Below the pieces are notes generated by a model. The model was not told the DNA's origin, did no database searches, and was given only the letters and a program-made list of their open reading frames with translations. This document shows, piece by piece, positions 13,081-26,200 of a stretch of 64,000 nt of DNA (position 1 is the first letter of the stretch; the number at the start of each line of letters is the position of its first letter). The DNA is taken from assembly GCA_021399435.1 (NCBI GenBank), contig JAJTUP010000001.1, positions 3,162,001-3,226,000 of the forward strand, read 5' to 3'. Source of the stretch: Diaporthe sp. PMI_573. Taxonomy: Eukaryota; Ascomycota; Sordariomycetes; Diaporthales; Diaporthaceae. A program made the position numbers and the translations under genes.

Positions 13081-15370
13081 ATGTGGTCTGACGAGTCAGA
13101 CCGGCCTCACAACGCCTTGTATTACGGGAGCAGCGGCGGCGAGCCGTCGTCCTCGTCTTCTTCCTCGCCCCTCCCTCCCTCTCAGTCCACGACCGTTCTC
13201 GATCACGGCCTCAAGGCCACTGCGTCCGCGTCCGCGTCCGCGTCCGCCGCCACCTCCGATTTTGAGCAATACCTCCACGCCTCCTACGACCGCGAACCGT
13301 CCGACTATGACCACGACTCGGGGCGCCATTTGTCCTTCCTCCACTCAGCCGACACCCAGTCCCAGGCCGACGACATGTCCGATGACCATGACATGGACGA
13401 TGGCGGCGCGCCGGTTCACTACGGAGACATCGCCAACATCTTGACCCAAGGCATGGACGTCGATTACGACTCCGAACATGACGACAACATTGGTATCTCT
13501 CACCCTGTCTTGGCCGCCCTCCCCTCACCTCCCCCACTGATGAACCCGGTACCCTCATTATGGCGCCTTCCAAGCCCAGTACGCCCTGCAGTATCCGGGT
13601 TCCATGCCGCATGTCCATCCTGCTGCCACTATGCAACAACAACAACCACCACAACCTCCGCAGGGCCCACCCGAAGAGGGCCAAGATGCGAACAACGATA
13701 TCGCGCACCACGTTCCCCTGCACCACACCCAGACAACGCACACAAACCTAATGAACAACCCAAATGCCGTCGCACTCGGGCCTGAGAACTATAATCTTGC
13801 CGATTTCATCCGTGTATGGGCATGGCAGAATGGAGTCTGGCAGGGAGTCTCGCGGGAACGTGGCCGATATCCTTGGCTGGACAGGATCAGTCCACAGATC
13901 TCCAAGGATCTCTCACGGGTAGAATACCACGATCTTGAAGGAGACAGCTGCGACGTCCAGGGAGTGAACTGGGATGACTTGGGTGTCACAAGGAGCGAGG
14001 CTCGGGAACGGCGATTGCTCACGTACAAGAACTATGTCAACATACCACGTTCTGACCGATGGCAGGTAAGAAGTACCACGAGTCCCACTGTTTGCGGATT
14101 TTACTTCTGGAGCATCTCAGGAAAACGACAGGGGAAAAAAATTGGAAAATGAAAATGAAAAATCGGCTGACTCTGTCGCAGGAGCACCACGACGCTCTGC
14201 CATGCACCGAAAACTATTTCAGGTTTCGACGGCTGAACGTCCGAAAAAAACGTGAACCTCACTCACTTCCAGCTTCGCAATGTGTTGGCATCGACATCAA
14301 GAAGCCAAGTCTTCTATCCTGGTCAAATGGCGGTTCATCAGTTTAATCCCATCTCCGGCAGGGGCAAAATTGCCATGAAGGCCCAGGAAACACCACATTT
14401 ACAGGTTTCGACTCTTGCCGCAGAACACGGCACGCTGGTAGCCGGTGGGTTCTTCGGCGAGTACTGCTTCCGCCGACTGGACTCGGATGAAGACGACGGC
14501 GCACAGGTTCAGGAGGGAACTATCACAAACGACAATAGTGGGATCACGAATCATGTGCAGCTTCACTTGTCTCGGAATTCGTCGAGTCCAAAGGCTGCGT
14601 TCGCATCCAACGACAAGGGCTTTCGCGTTCTAGATGTCCAGACCGACAAGTTTGTCTCGGATATGACTTTCCCGCAACCCATCAACTGCTCTGCCATTTC
14701 CCCGGACTGTCGGTTGCGGGTCATGGTCGGTGATCAGCAGCAGGTTTTCATTACGAAAGCGGAAGCCGATGGTCAGCCTGAAATACTACAGTCTCTTGAA
14801 GGCCACGAGGATTTCGGTTTCGCATGCGATTGGGCGGACGATGGCTGGACCGTGGCAACTGGCTTCCAGGACAAATCTATCAAGATTTGGGACGCCCGCC
14901 GCTGGACCAATAGCCGTGGGGTCGCCACACCAGTCTGTACACTGCGCTCTGAAATGGCCGGTGTTCGCGCCCTGAAGTTTTCGCCCGTCGGGTCTGGGAA
15001 GCGCGTGCTGGTGGCTGCAGAAGAAGCAGACTTTGTCAACATCATCGACGCGCAGACCTTCCAGGCGAAGCAGACTTTCGACTTCTTCGGAGAGATTGGC
15101 GGTGTTTCCTTCGTCAACGAGGGCCAGGACCTCCACGTCCTGTGCTGCGATCGTGTCAGGGGCGGGCTCTTCCAGCTCGAACGATGTGGAGTGGGCGCCG
15201 AGAGAAATTACGACGTTGATGATCCAGGGCATAGGCCATATGACCGGTGGTGGAGGAACACCACATACGACTGGCACGAATTCAAGACCACACCCAGGCA
15301 GATAAAACGGCACTCTGACAGTCGAAGAAGACGCCGCGCGCTTGCTTTAGCGCCTCTGGCGCCTTTCTGA
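13081..15370 (+). CDS. WD40-repeat protein (S. pombe C2A9.03-like, DUF2415 type), frame broken in an A7 run
   Basis: Exons as inferred: 13081-13492, 13575-14065, 14182-15370. The first intron uses a CAAG acceptor and is less certain. The second (GTAAGA...TCGCAG, branch CTGAC) is firm. The N-terminus is Ser-, Asp- and Gln-rich. A globular part begins near NLADFIRVWAWQ, and WD40 blades are visible, e.g. SLEGHEDFGFACDWADDGW ... SIKIWDAR. The C-terminus is basic. In exon 3 the frame running through NYFRFRRLNV stops at 14346, while the continuation (VNLTHFQLRNVLAS) lies one frame over. The switch falls in seven A at 14244-14250. With six A the protein would be about 696 residues; as written it ends after about 355. 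A sequencing indel is likeliest and a true mutation possible. The function of the family is unknown to me, so I assign none. Confidence 0.8.
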
Positions 15371-16519
15371 GGCCAGATCAAGCACATGCGCGAAGCCCAT
15401 TTCTCTATATAATTGCCACAACACTCATGATACCCTTCGAAAACAAAAGTTTCGAATCCCTCCCGACGCGGTAGCGGCCGCATCACAGCATTATTACACG
15501 ACCCTCAGCATTGCATAACGATTCGGCGGGAGTTTCGGGCATTGGGAGCGTTTGACCTCAGGCACGATCCAACGTGTTGGAAACATTTCTGCAGATTTTC
15601 TTTTTATCTTTTCCTCGCTTTCTGTGTCTTATGGAAAGAAGGCGCACCCATCGATGTCTTCTCTTAACGACCTAGACGGTTCAGCAAATTGTTTTTCAAT
15701 GCATGTTCGGAAGACATTCATTTCTTCTTTTCCTTCTAGGTTATACGATATGCCGGCATGAATCAGGTGCCGCTGTAACGTTACAAACTATTATAGGATA
15801 TTTTGCTGCAAAGTATCAGCAATTCAGGTTGTGGAAGGCCGCGGTATTCATCAAATGGCAGGGGCACTATACATAGTTTAAAATAGGAACAAGCATCAAT
15901 GAGAGGGGTTTTGCATTCATTGGTTTGTTTCGTATGCCCTGATCTCCGTGAACAAGATGGGATACACAATTCTTAGGGATAGGCTCGTTGTACGGTCCTG
16001 CTGCGGAGGGTGCCTATCACCCTATGTACAGGCATACCACCGGCCATGTCATTATCAGGGTGCGATTTGAGCTTAAAAAGAGGCGACTTCACAGCAGTTT
16101 CAAAACGTCACAGTGAGGCGCGACATTGAGATTGCCGCTTGCTGCTCCTCTTGCCGAGACAAAGTATATCAGGAGGCGCAGCGTGGTTGGTACTTCTCCC
16201 GTAAAGTATGCAGGGCACCATATCCAACCCCCCCCCCCAACCCCCCATCACGGCGCCTGGATCTCGATGACAGGTAGCGCAACGATCTTGTGTTGGTGGC
16301 AAAGAAAGAACCAGGCACATGTGAGGTACGACTTGCAAGCCTCCCCTTCTCTCACACCTTGCACAATCACACAACACATGTGCTTGTACGTATATCAAGT
16401 GAAGTTATCAAATAGGCGGCAGTAATTGACATATCGAATTGGGAGTTGGCAATATGAATCCGATGTACAAGAAAGTCAAAGACACACAATTTCTTATCCA
16501 AGCGCTACAACACTACCAA
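15371..16519. other. Convergent intergenic region between WD40 and GH17 genes
   Basis: Expected to hold the 3' UTRs of both neighbours, which converge here. It is A/T-richer than the flanking exons and contains a C run near 16208-16218. No gene is visible. Confidence 0.5.
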
Positions 16520-18675
16520 TTAGTTGCCGTTGCCCAGGCCAAGAGCTCCGAAGAGGTTGCCAACGCCCCAGTGCTTCTCGCAGTTGCAGGCGCCATCGTC
16601 CTTCCACTGATCGTCGAACATGGAGAAGAAGACAACCTTGTCGCCCATGATCTCCTTGATGCTGGTGATGGCGATCTGTTGGTTGAGCACGGACGGAATG
16701 TTGACACCGTTGGTGTTGCCGGAGGTTGGGTAGCCGCACTCGAGGACGTAACCGGGCTTGCCACCGCAGGCCTTTTCGACGTTCTCGATCTGGCTCTTGA
16801 CAAACTTGCCGGCATCGATGGGCAGGACATCAGCGCTGAAGTAGGAGTGGACGTTGGCAGCCACAACATCAATGGCGTCGCACACAACGGACGAAATATC
16901 CTCCTGCTCCCAAGCGCTAACGATATCGGTGGTCGTGTAGGGACCGGTGTACTCGGTCAGCTCGCTCCTGACGTGCTGGATGAGGTTGACCAGCTCCTGG
17001 GCGGTACAGTAGCCGTTGTACAGGGCCTCATTTCCGACGGCCATGAGCTCAACAAGGTCCCACTGGCCCCACTCCTTGAGAGCAGAGATCTGGGTGTCGA
17101 CGTCGGGGGAGCCGTTGGAGCAACCGTACTCGCTGATGAAGATGCCGACGATCATCTTCACACCGTACTTCTTGCAGGCGTCACCAACGAGGGGCAGAGT
17201 GTCACAGTCGGTAGAGTACACACGGAGTGTCGTGAAGCCGGCGTTGGCGATGGACTTGACATCGGCGTCAACGACATCAGAGGTCTTGCACTCGCCGTTC
17301 GCAGCGTCGTAAGGCGTGTAGGTCATGGCCCACAGGTTTCCACCGCCACCAAGGTTTCCAGTAGGCGTGGAGGAAGCGGCGCTCGAGGAAGAAGAGGAAG
17401 AAGCCGACGAGGCCACGGGGACGAGGGTCGAAGAGGTGGTCGGGACAGGGGCCGGTGAGTTGACAGGCGGCACGGCGCTGGAGACGGGAGGAACAACGGC
17501 GCTGGAGACGGGAGGGACGACGGCGCTGGAGACGGGAGGGACGACGGCGCTGGAGACGGGAGGGACGACAACGCTTGAAGGGCTGGGAACAACGACAGCG
17601 CTGGAGCTCGTGGCCTCGACGCCCTCGAAGGGGCAGTAGATAACGGTCTGGGTGGTGACCTCGGTCGTGACAGCCGGAGCGGTGTAGGTGCCAGGAGTGT
17701 AGGTCGCCACAACGGGGACGGTCACGGTCGCAGGAGAAGTGACGGTGACGGTCGTAGGAGCAATAGTGTAAGTACCAGCAGATGGGCAGACCTGGTTCGA
17801 ATGTCAGCCACGGCTTCATGTTCATAGCTCTTGCGCTGTGACGTGAGTATCCGTTGGAGGGCCTGGGTGGATCTTACGTAGGTGGTGGTCTGGATCAGGC
17901 TGGTGACAACTCCTCCGCTCTGGGTCGAGACAGAAGCGTAGGGGCAGACAACCGTTGTGGCGGTCTCCACGATGCTGCGCAGATGGATTAGCCATGATCG
18001 ACAGCAAGTGCCACGCCGAGAATTCTTGAAATCTCCGAGCCGCCGCATGGAGTTCCCAGCCATGGCCATCCGGCCGGGAGGAATTGGGCGCCTCGATCAA
18101 ACTTACGTCGTGACACCTCCCAGCGTGTGGGTTCCGACGGGGACCTCAGTCGTGGATGGGACCACGGTGGAGGTGGTCTCAGTCACGGTCATGGTCGTGG
18201 CCGGGAAAGTGTACGTTCCTGCGGCGAGGTCAGCCAGTGCCCTTGATCGACTCTCGTCACCGCCAAGGGTGGTTTACTCACCGGGCGTAGGGACCGTGTG
18301 GCCGATAGGGGTGGGAACCACGGCAGGGGTCTCAGCCACGGGGGAAGTGGCAGCAGAGTTGGTCGGGGTCACGGCCTCGGAGGGAGGCGTGATGACGGCG
18401 CTGCTGGTGGCCTTGGCCGGAGGAGCATTGGGAGTCGGCTGCCCTGTGTTTATCGAGTTAGTCTCCCGGAACAAAAGCTGATATCAACCTGGCTGGAGAA
18501 TTGGCGACATACAGATGAAGTCACTGCCAGTGACGGTCGTATAGTAGGTGGTGCAGCCGGGAACGCAGACCTCGGTGTCGTTGGCCCTCTTGTTGAAGAG
18601 GTCGTGCGCGCGGCGGTGGGCATGGGCATTGGCACCTCCGAGGAGGGCCGCGGCCACAATTGATGAGGTCTTCAT
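16520..18675 (-). CDS. btgE: Secreted cell-wall glycoside hydrolase family 17 glucanase (BtgE/Scw11-like)
   Basis: Predicted to act on beta-1,3-glucan in the cell wall. Five exons, in transcript order: 18675-18513, 18443-18282, 18218-18107, 17974-17878, 17791-16520; all phases agree and the product is 601 residues. It opens with a short signal peptide (MKTSSIVAAALLGGANA) and a Kex2-like NKR site. A Thr/Ser/Pro-rich, low-complexity region follows, with short modules such as GTYTxPA and four tandem VPPVSSA units. The C-terminal GH17 barrel begins at NLWAMTYTPYD. The acid/base Glu is E433 in VGNEALYNG and the nucleophile is E529 in ECGYP, with normal spacing. No GPI signal is seen at the C-terminus (ends GLGNGN). 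The exact substrate is an inference from BtgE/Scw11 relatives. The first intron junction is the least certain. Confidence 0.92.
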
Positions 18676-21375
18676 GTTCTCGGGGTGACAGCACAAAGAA
18701 ACCGTATTATATTGGGGGGATTATTTTTTGGGTTAGATTTTTTTTTCTTCTTATTTCCTTTTCGGTATGTGTATATGTGTGCTTGGTCGCAGAATAACGA
18801 GTGCCCGCTGAAAGAGTGAAGCGGTAGGTGGGGATTGTGGTACGGAGAGGCGAAAGCTGGCGATGCTTTCAACTTGACAATATCACCGCATCAAAGGGGT
18901 CCGTGAGGGAAGTAAGAGAGGGAGGAACAGGTGGGATGAGAGGGCCCCGGGTCGGGGAGTGTATTGTTTTATTAAGTCTGGCGATGCCGGGGTAGCGTGA
19001 GCGGAGCCGGGCAGAGCGTCGGTACCCCTGATCACACATGTCACCCACAAGACGGAGAAGACAGGGTCGAGTCTGCATTGACGGCGAGATGCGTGAGTGG
19101 ATCCCCACAGTCGAGTCCAACGGGGACGCGCATCGCATGGTGTGGTTGGGCGAGGGTGCCAATCTCTCGCAGTCTCTGTGGAGAGATGATATCCACCTGC
19201 TCATCAGCGCTCAGTGGGCTCAAGTGGCTCATCTGAGAGCGCAGAATCCCGCCAAGAGCCCGTCCTGGTGGACTGCCCGTGGACAGGCCGCAGGCGAGAC
19301 GTCGTCAAGTCGGTTCGACAGTCACGGGGCAAACTAGAACGGGGTTGGGACCCGGGGAGGTGTGATGAGGCGGCTGCCCTTCTGATCTCGCACAGACCGG
19401 CGAGGTGACGGACGACTGGGACGGCCAGCACCAGCGTTGCCAGATGCAGCAGTAGAGTCGCAGTCGCAGGTGCCATTGGGGCCAGCCAGCCGACCAAAGA
19501 GGGCAATCAGCATCTGCGACGACATCCTCGGCGGCAGTCATGGCAGTTGTGAGGGCGACGGAATAGGGGGAAACCTGGAGATGCCATGGCCATGGCCGCA
19601 GACGTCGTTAGACCAGGAACAGACCAACGACGACAGGGGTCCTCGACGGCGCTGGCCAGTCAAGATGCGGCTTGATAGGGCGGACCACAAAAGGGGAAAT
19701 TGGATATCTGTCTACCCCGTCCCTAGTCCCAAGCACCAACGGGCGACAGCAAGACAGTCGAGCGACAGCATGTAGAGACAGCCAGACAGGCAGCCCAGCA
19801 CAAATACTGTGGTAGATGGTGGGAGACTTTTTGAGATCAGCGCGGGCTAGGACAGCCCTGCAGCCCATTCACTTGGCGGGCCCGGCTGGTGGGCTCGAGG
19901 CGACGTTGAGAAGCAGATGGCAGCGGCAAGGTCAGAAGCCAAGTTGCTGGTCCGAAGCCCACGCCAATGCCCAATCCCCAGGATGGCGTGGAAGGTTCCC
20001 GAGACTGACCGCATGTCCGGCACTTGGTCGAGCCGTCTGAGGTCCAGCTTTGGCGGAGCGAGGGCGGTAGGATTGGGGCCAAGCAAAAACTGGGGTTGGT
20101 CGGAGACGCACCAAACCTGCAATGCTCTGTGGTCTGGTGTGTACACAGTAAGTGCTGAGGACGACAGGGCGACTGGTGATTTGAGGATGGCTGGATGACT
20201 CGAGTCGAGGCCAGGCCGACCCGTTACCGGACATGACCTGTCCCTCCCGACGTCGCCGTCGCCGTCGCCATGGCCGTGGCCGTGGTCCCCCGCCGTCTAC
20301 TGCCCGCTCCCGCTCCCGCTCGCGTGGTGCGATGCAATGTGATGCTACGTGAGGCGACTTCTGCTGCTCGTATCGTAAATGGGCTGTTCTCCTGCCGGTA
20401 GGCAAAGATAGCAACTCTGAAGATTGCTTGCCTGAACAAGCAGTCGGCATTGGCGATCGCTCTTTCCCCCATCTCCATCGCAGTAACTCAAACTGGCGTA
20501 GTCCAATTCTTAGAAGGGCCCCGTACCTGCATTCTTAGAGGGCCCCGTACCTGCATTTGTGCCTGTGCCGTACTGTAGATCCATGGTCCGGGATCCAGGG
20601 ACGCACATCCCATCCACACCTCTCTCTGTTTTTAGTTCTCATTCATCAGTCTACACAGTCAGTAACAGTCCATCATCCATCCCTTGGCCTGGCGATCGGT
20701 GTCTTTCCATCCTCAGACACACCCACCTGCCCTCTTGCGAGACTGCCTTCTTCCCTCCTGCACGCCGGCCCGCCCTTAATCTTCCGATCAAGCCAGTCCA
20801 CTGCCACCCCTCTGTTGATCAGTGGCCTCCTCCAGGAGATCCATCTCGTGATGAGAAAGCTTGGCCGTTCAGTTAATTTCACAGGCTGTCTGATTTCACC
20901 AGTCGCTTGGCGATGGGGCATCACCATTCTCGAACAGGCAACGCCTACATGATATGTCGAAACAGAGTCACTTTTCATTAATTGGAACTCGACAACTTCC
21001 CGAGACCCCATCCAGGTGCCCACCCTACGAGACACAGACAACCGATCGAGGGACTATTCAAGCCATCACATCACACCCCATCCCCTTCCCTATTATAGCA
21101 CACCCATCTACCACCTACACAGAAGTACCTTGAGTCCCTACGTCTCGTCACCTGCCATCCCCATTGTCTGCCACCCGTTGCAAGCAAAATTAGAGGGTCC
21201 TGTGGCATATTGCAAGCCCGCCGGCTGGACTTGTCTCCCACGGCACGTGGGCTGTATGTAATTTGCGATCCTGCAATCGCATGGCCAACGGGAATGGCCT
21301 CGCGCCCCAGACCCACGCCAGCCTGCCCCCGGGTCATAACCCGATGGCGAGCCTGCCACGAGCCTCGTCCGCCTC
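18676..21375. other. Intergenic, promoter side of the GH17 gene, small tandem duplication
   Basis: No gene is supportable. The left part should contain the promoter of the minus-strand GH17 gene. A 24/25-bp sequence is directly duplicated at 20506-20554, and one copy of the GTACACAGTA 10-mer lies at 20141-20150. Overlapping open frames at 19.0-20.5 kb have no protein-family features. Confidence 0.5.
20506..20554. repeat. Two-copy tandem duplication, 24-25 bp unit
   Basis: The unit starting ATTCTTAGA and ending CCGTACCTGC occurs at 20506-20530 and again at 20531-20554. The copies differ only by one A. The central GGGCCC is a palindrome. No neighbouring gene boundary explains it. Confidence 0.9.
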
Positions 21376-21943
21376 TTACATCTGCAATGCCGCGCTAGCA
21401 ACCAAGCACAGGGCCAGCACTCTAATCTGTGCCGTCCGTTAGTTAATGGCTGTTTGGCCCCATGGCAAGCTCCTGGTCTCAACATACCGAGATCTTATTG
21501 CACACACTGCGCACGGCGCCGTTAACATTGCCGACAGAGTCGCTCGCACCCCCAGTGCCTGACGGTGAGGCACCTCCAGTTGGCCCCGCCACGCCACTCG
21601 CGTTGGCATGGCTCATAGGTCCCATATCATGGGCTGTCGTTATGGCCCAGCTCATGCTAGAAGACGGCGACGGCGGTGTCTGCGTGTCGACGACCAAGGT
21701 GGTTGGCGTGCCGGACACGTCTGAGACGTCGGACGGCATTATTGCGGTCGGGAGGGGCGTTGTTGCCTCCGGGGTCTGGCTGGCTGTCGTGGCCTGTTCG
21801 GCAGTGGTGTGCTCGGCAGTTGTCACGCTGTTGCTGTTGCTGTCCCTGGTCACGGTCATTTCGTGGCCAGGTGCCATCGAGTCCATGTCTTGGGCCAGGG
21901 CCACGGAGCCCGCCAGTGCCAGCACGAGAAATCGTGACGCCAT
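21376..21943 (-). CDS. Small GPI-anchor-type secreted protein with Met/His motifs
   Basis: Two exons: 21943-21488 and 21426-21376. The intron has a GTATGT donor, a CTAAC branch site and a CACAG acceptor. The product is 168 residues. Residues 1-17 form a signal peptide (cleavage after ALA). Mature residues 18-29 contain MDSMAPGHEM and residues 97-112 contain a second cluster (M97, H105, M107, M110, H112). The middle is Thr/Ser/Ala-rich, typical of an O-glycosylated wall or membrane protein. Exon 2 supplies a hydrophobic C-terminal tail (IRVLALCLVASAALQM) that fits a GPI-anchoring signal. Without splicing the protein would end at KISVC and lose that tail, which supports the intron. I do not recognise the family. 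Met/His clusters recall extracellular copper-binding proteins, but that is only an analogy. Confidence 0.72.
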
Positions 21944-22940
21944 GGTGGATGAAGACGGAAGTGTTGAATGTTCTAAAAAGCGAGTGCTCAGAGCACGCGT
22001 TGGACAAGTTTCGTCGGCTGTTGCGGTAGTGAGGAGTGGTCGGCTTCAACAAGATATGTCAGGTCCGGCTGTGGCACAACGTCCTTTCCTGACGGTCGAG
22101 GACGACGGCTTGCTACCCGTGGCTTAAGAAAGAAGCCGGCGAACAAAAGGAGGAACGGGAGGAGGAGCCAGTCAGGGCTGCGGTGATACCCTCTGAAAAC
22201 AGGGAATGTGTGCCGTCATGCCCGTACCATCTGCCCGTCCTCGCCTCTTCACGGTGTCAAAGACTGGGTCCTGCGGAAGCCGCAAATGATGCAAGGCTTC
22301 GTGGCAAGTGGCCTGCAAACATGGGGACACAGACAAAGAGTAAGCACCAAGCAGTCGGCCGGGAACGAGTGGCGACCAGAGTATCGACTGATGCACGGAA
22401 GAGGCCACCGCGGAACGAGGGGATGTCTCCCGGTTTGAGGACGCTGACGTCGATTTCACAGGACGAAAGGCGGAAGGTAAGTCGCTGAAGCCAACATGTC
22501 AAATAACTCAGGAACCCTTCGTCCTGATCCGTTCCCGACGCGGTTCTTATTGAGGACTCTTTGGGGGGAGATTGTGTTGTGATCGGCCCGACGATTGCAA
22601 CTGAGACATTTCGAATCTATCCACAGCACGTCTTGTGCACCCGGACCGCCACGAGGCAAGGCGAGGGAGAGAAGTGCGGCGCCCACGTAGATGGGTGAGA
22701 GATGAAGGGGTAGTACGGGTTATGAGGACAGCATTGCAAAGCAATGTGAGACATATTTCCATCGGCCATCTCACCTAGCCTTTTTCAACGGGTAGCGGGA
22801 CTCATGGACCACATGGGTTTCTCGAGATTTTATTTCGGACGCACAAACTTCAAAATGATAAGCCACGTAGGGCAAAAGATACTCAAGAGGTGACTCTGGA
22901 TTTCGACTTAATTACGTATAACTATATGTGTACGTTTGAG

Positions 22941-22975
<35 letters not shown>

Positions 22976-23267
22976 ATACAAATATCAAGTCCACCAACAT
23001 GTACACGAGTACATGTACCATCTGATATTTCTGGAAAGTGTTGTTCAGTCCACTAGCAGGGAGGTACCCAGTTGCCCAGGGACCCAGTGTGTAGATTGCC
23101 GCACGGACAAGCTAGGGGGTTTGAGTGGAATGCGGCGCACGTCATGGCCTGGGTTTCTTATCGGGAACGATAAGCCAACTGCTCCATAAAGTTTTCAACA
23201 CGCGGGCTTGCGCGACAACTTTACAGTGCCACACACTCACCCCTTTGAAGGTCCTTTCCGTTCCAAC
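21944..23267. other. Divergent promoter region between the GPI-type protein and the mitochondrial RNase
   Basis: No gene seen. Contains a (TA)5(TG)12 microsatellite at about 22941-22975. The two flanking genes are transcribed away from it. Confidence 0.5.
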
Positions 23268-26200
23268 ATGCGAATACCTGCGGCCGGGTCATACGTCTGC
23301 TGGAGATGCCTGTCGGGCGGCGCTCACTCGGGATTGTCCTCCAATAGAGCGGCAGGGCTCGCCAGAAATAGCCTTCGAGGCAATACCCTCCGCGGTCATG
23401 CTGTGTCTCTAGTCGACCGCAGGGTGAGCACACCGTTCCATTTGTGACAGCCCTAAACTTTGGTATTTGCTGCCCAATTGTGTTTCTGACCTTTTTTGTG
23501 ATATCAAGGCCTTTGCGACCGTACAAGAATCACCCAAGACAAGCTCAAAAGATGACCTCGTCCCAAACATCCGCCGGCGGTTGCGACAATGGGAAGCCGA
23601 GAACGAGGTACCAGCCCCCATGGGCATAACTGCAGACAACAGCGGCCCAGGAAAAGCCCGGAACGTTCTCATAAGGCCGCGCCACCTCGAAGAACTGGAG
23701 CCCGAGGAAGGAGAACCCACGGCCCTGGACCAGGCGCTCCCCGACAGTGATGGCCTCCTCGATCTGCTCCCTCCACCGTCCGAATTCAAAGCCGGCGACT
23801 TGATCGAGCTGCACGACGATGGTGACAGAACTGCCATGTTGGCCATCTGCATTGGAAACATCCACGGTGTCTACCACTTCTACACGATGTCTGGAAGGTG
23901 GCACCCGACCCCCATAGCGACGTCCCACTTCGTTGTCAGGAATTTCGTCGGCGATGAATCGCTCAAACCCGTCATTGACAAGCTACCCAAGGAGGCCTTG
24001 CCCTTCGAGACGTTGAGGGCGATGAAAGAGCTCAAGATGGGCCCGGACCGCGTATCTGGTGCCGCGCTTTTGCGCACCATGCACAAGTTTCAACAGAAGA
24101 TGGAAGCCGCTCTGCAACAACACGCCACCCGCCTTCAAGACGCCCACGAGATTCTGGCCAGTGGCCAGGACAGGTATCTTACTCTGGAGCAGATCGCAAC
24201 TCGTTTAATCAATCGGGAAAATAACAAAGGAGACAAAGACATTCCCTGGCATATCATGTATGCTGTCCACCGCACCCTCATGGCCAACGACGTTGGATTC
24301 CGACTGGTTGGTGCTTTGGGCCCCACTAGGAAGACAGTTTACGCTGTCACGCCGCCTGAGGATGTCGCCTTGATACACAATATGCAGACATTGGTCAGGC
24401 TCTTTACCGATATCCCCGGAAAAGTGAAAAAGCCGCTGTCGGCTTTGACTTCGTCGGTGTTAACCCAGAGTCAGATAGGTCGCTTCGTTCTGAAGGCAAG
24501 GAAAGCTATTGACCAGAGCCGGCGGTATCGTGACTGGACGCCCCATGGAACGCTTAGCCCTGCGAAGAAGCCTAGGCCTCCTCTGGGAACGGAATGGACC
24601 GACATCGATCTGAGCATCTTGCACTTCATGCACTTATGGGCTGGCTACGACCAATTTTCACTGTCCTCCAGCTTCCAATCGATAGGCTCCACGATCTTGA
24701 GGGCTCTTGGTAAATACCAAGACAGCGAGTTCTTGTCTACCAGCACTGGGTGGACATTCCTGCAGGAAATTGGATACCTGAGCCCCTGGGAGATTCACTC
24801 ACGCTACACCAAATGCGTTCCAGGAGTATCGGTATCTCGGGAGACAGGCTTCGAACGTATACAGCTGGGGTCAGATGGCATCTCAGCTCATTTGACTTCG
24901 GACCGTTTCGCGGGCAAGCGCAAGGAGTGGAATAACCACCGAGTATTTGCGATTGACTCCAAAGACACAGTCGATGTTGACGACGCCGTATCTATTGAGA
25001 AGACCGACAACCCGGACGAGCATTGGATACACGTGCATGTAGCAGATCCCGCGTCCCGGATTCAGCCTGATTCTCGTCTCGGAGAGCGCGCTCAGCTGTT
25101 GCCGCTGAACTTGTACCTCTCGGGACACCAGTCCAACATCTGGGGCGTGGGCAACGAGGTCCAGGAGCTGTTTTCCCTCGGCTCCAACAAACCTTGTCTC
25201 ACCTTCAGTGGCAAGGTGAACAATAGCGGATACCTCTTGGAGTATACTGTTACCCCTGGTCAACTCAAAGATATCATCTTCATCACTCCGGAAGAGGTCA
25301 ACCGGGCTGTAGGGTTCGAGGAGTCCAGACGGCCACCGGCATGGGCCGCCACGGAGAGTTTCCAGGTGGGCCAGTCAGCTTCCGAGAGACCCGAGAATAG
25401 GAAGATGGTAACTGCTTCCGAGCTGCGACAAGATGAGCTCGAACCACTCAAGGCGCTTCATCGGCTCGCAATTGCCATTCGCGCCAATCGTCTGATCAAG
25501 GGTTCCGTGCCAGTCTTTCCACTCCGCCCCAATGTCAAGGCCTCATTTGATGAGACCTCAATTGAGAAGACACCGTCAGGACTCCTGACCTGCAATGGCG
25601 ATCCATCCATCGACATAAGCTGGAACGGTGGCAGTGAGGCCCCCCTGGTGACCAACACAATGATCCTAGCAGGTGAGATAGCCGCGCGGTGGTGTGCGGA
25701 CCGCAACATCCCCGCCCCCTTCGTCAAGCAACCCGGTGCCGAGAGGAACTCGAAGCTCCTCAGGGCCTACACCGAGAGGGTCTACTACCCGATGCTGCTC
25801 CGCGGAGAAGAGCCCAGCCTGGAGCAGTCCAGGCAGTTCTACGAGCTCGTGGGCCCGGACGAGATGTCCACGCGGCCGGGGCCGCACTTTGTCATGGGCG
25901 TGGACGCCTACACCAAGGTGACCTCCCCGCTGCGGCGGTACTCGGACCTGGTGGCGCACTGGCAGATCGAGCACGCGCTCCTGCAGGACATGGAGACGGG
26001 CACGGTGGTGCCGCAGAAGCTCCCGTTTGACAAAAATAAGCTCAGCTCCGAGGTGTTCCCCTGGATGCTGCTCCGGCAGCGCGTCATCCGGCGCCTGGGC
26101 AACGTCGACGGCAACGACGCGTACATGCACCAGGCCCTCTTCCGGGCTTGGAAGTACCCTTCCGAGCACGACTCGAGACTGCCGGACACCTTCCGGTACA

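Noticed and set aside
15430..15470. TTTCGAATCCC as a possible tRNA T-arm
   Set aside because: No complementary stem, acceptor arm or A-box upstream. Other TTCGA sites in intergenic DNA failed in the same way, so no tRNA is called.
16439..17458. 339-codon open frame on the plus strand, antisense to the GH17 gene
   Set aside because: It exactly overlaps the catalytic exon of a well-supported gene. GC-rich third positions create such shadows, and the translation has no family features.
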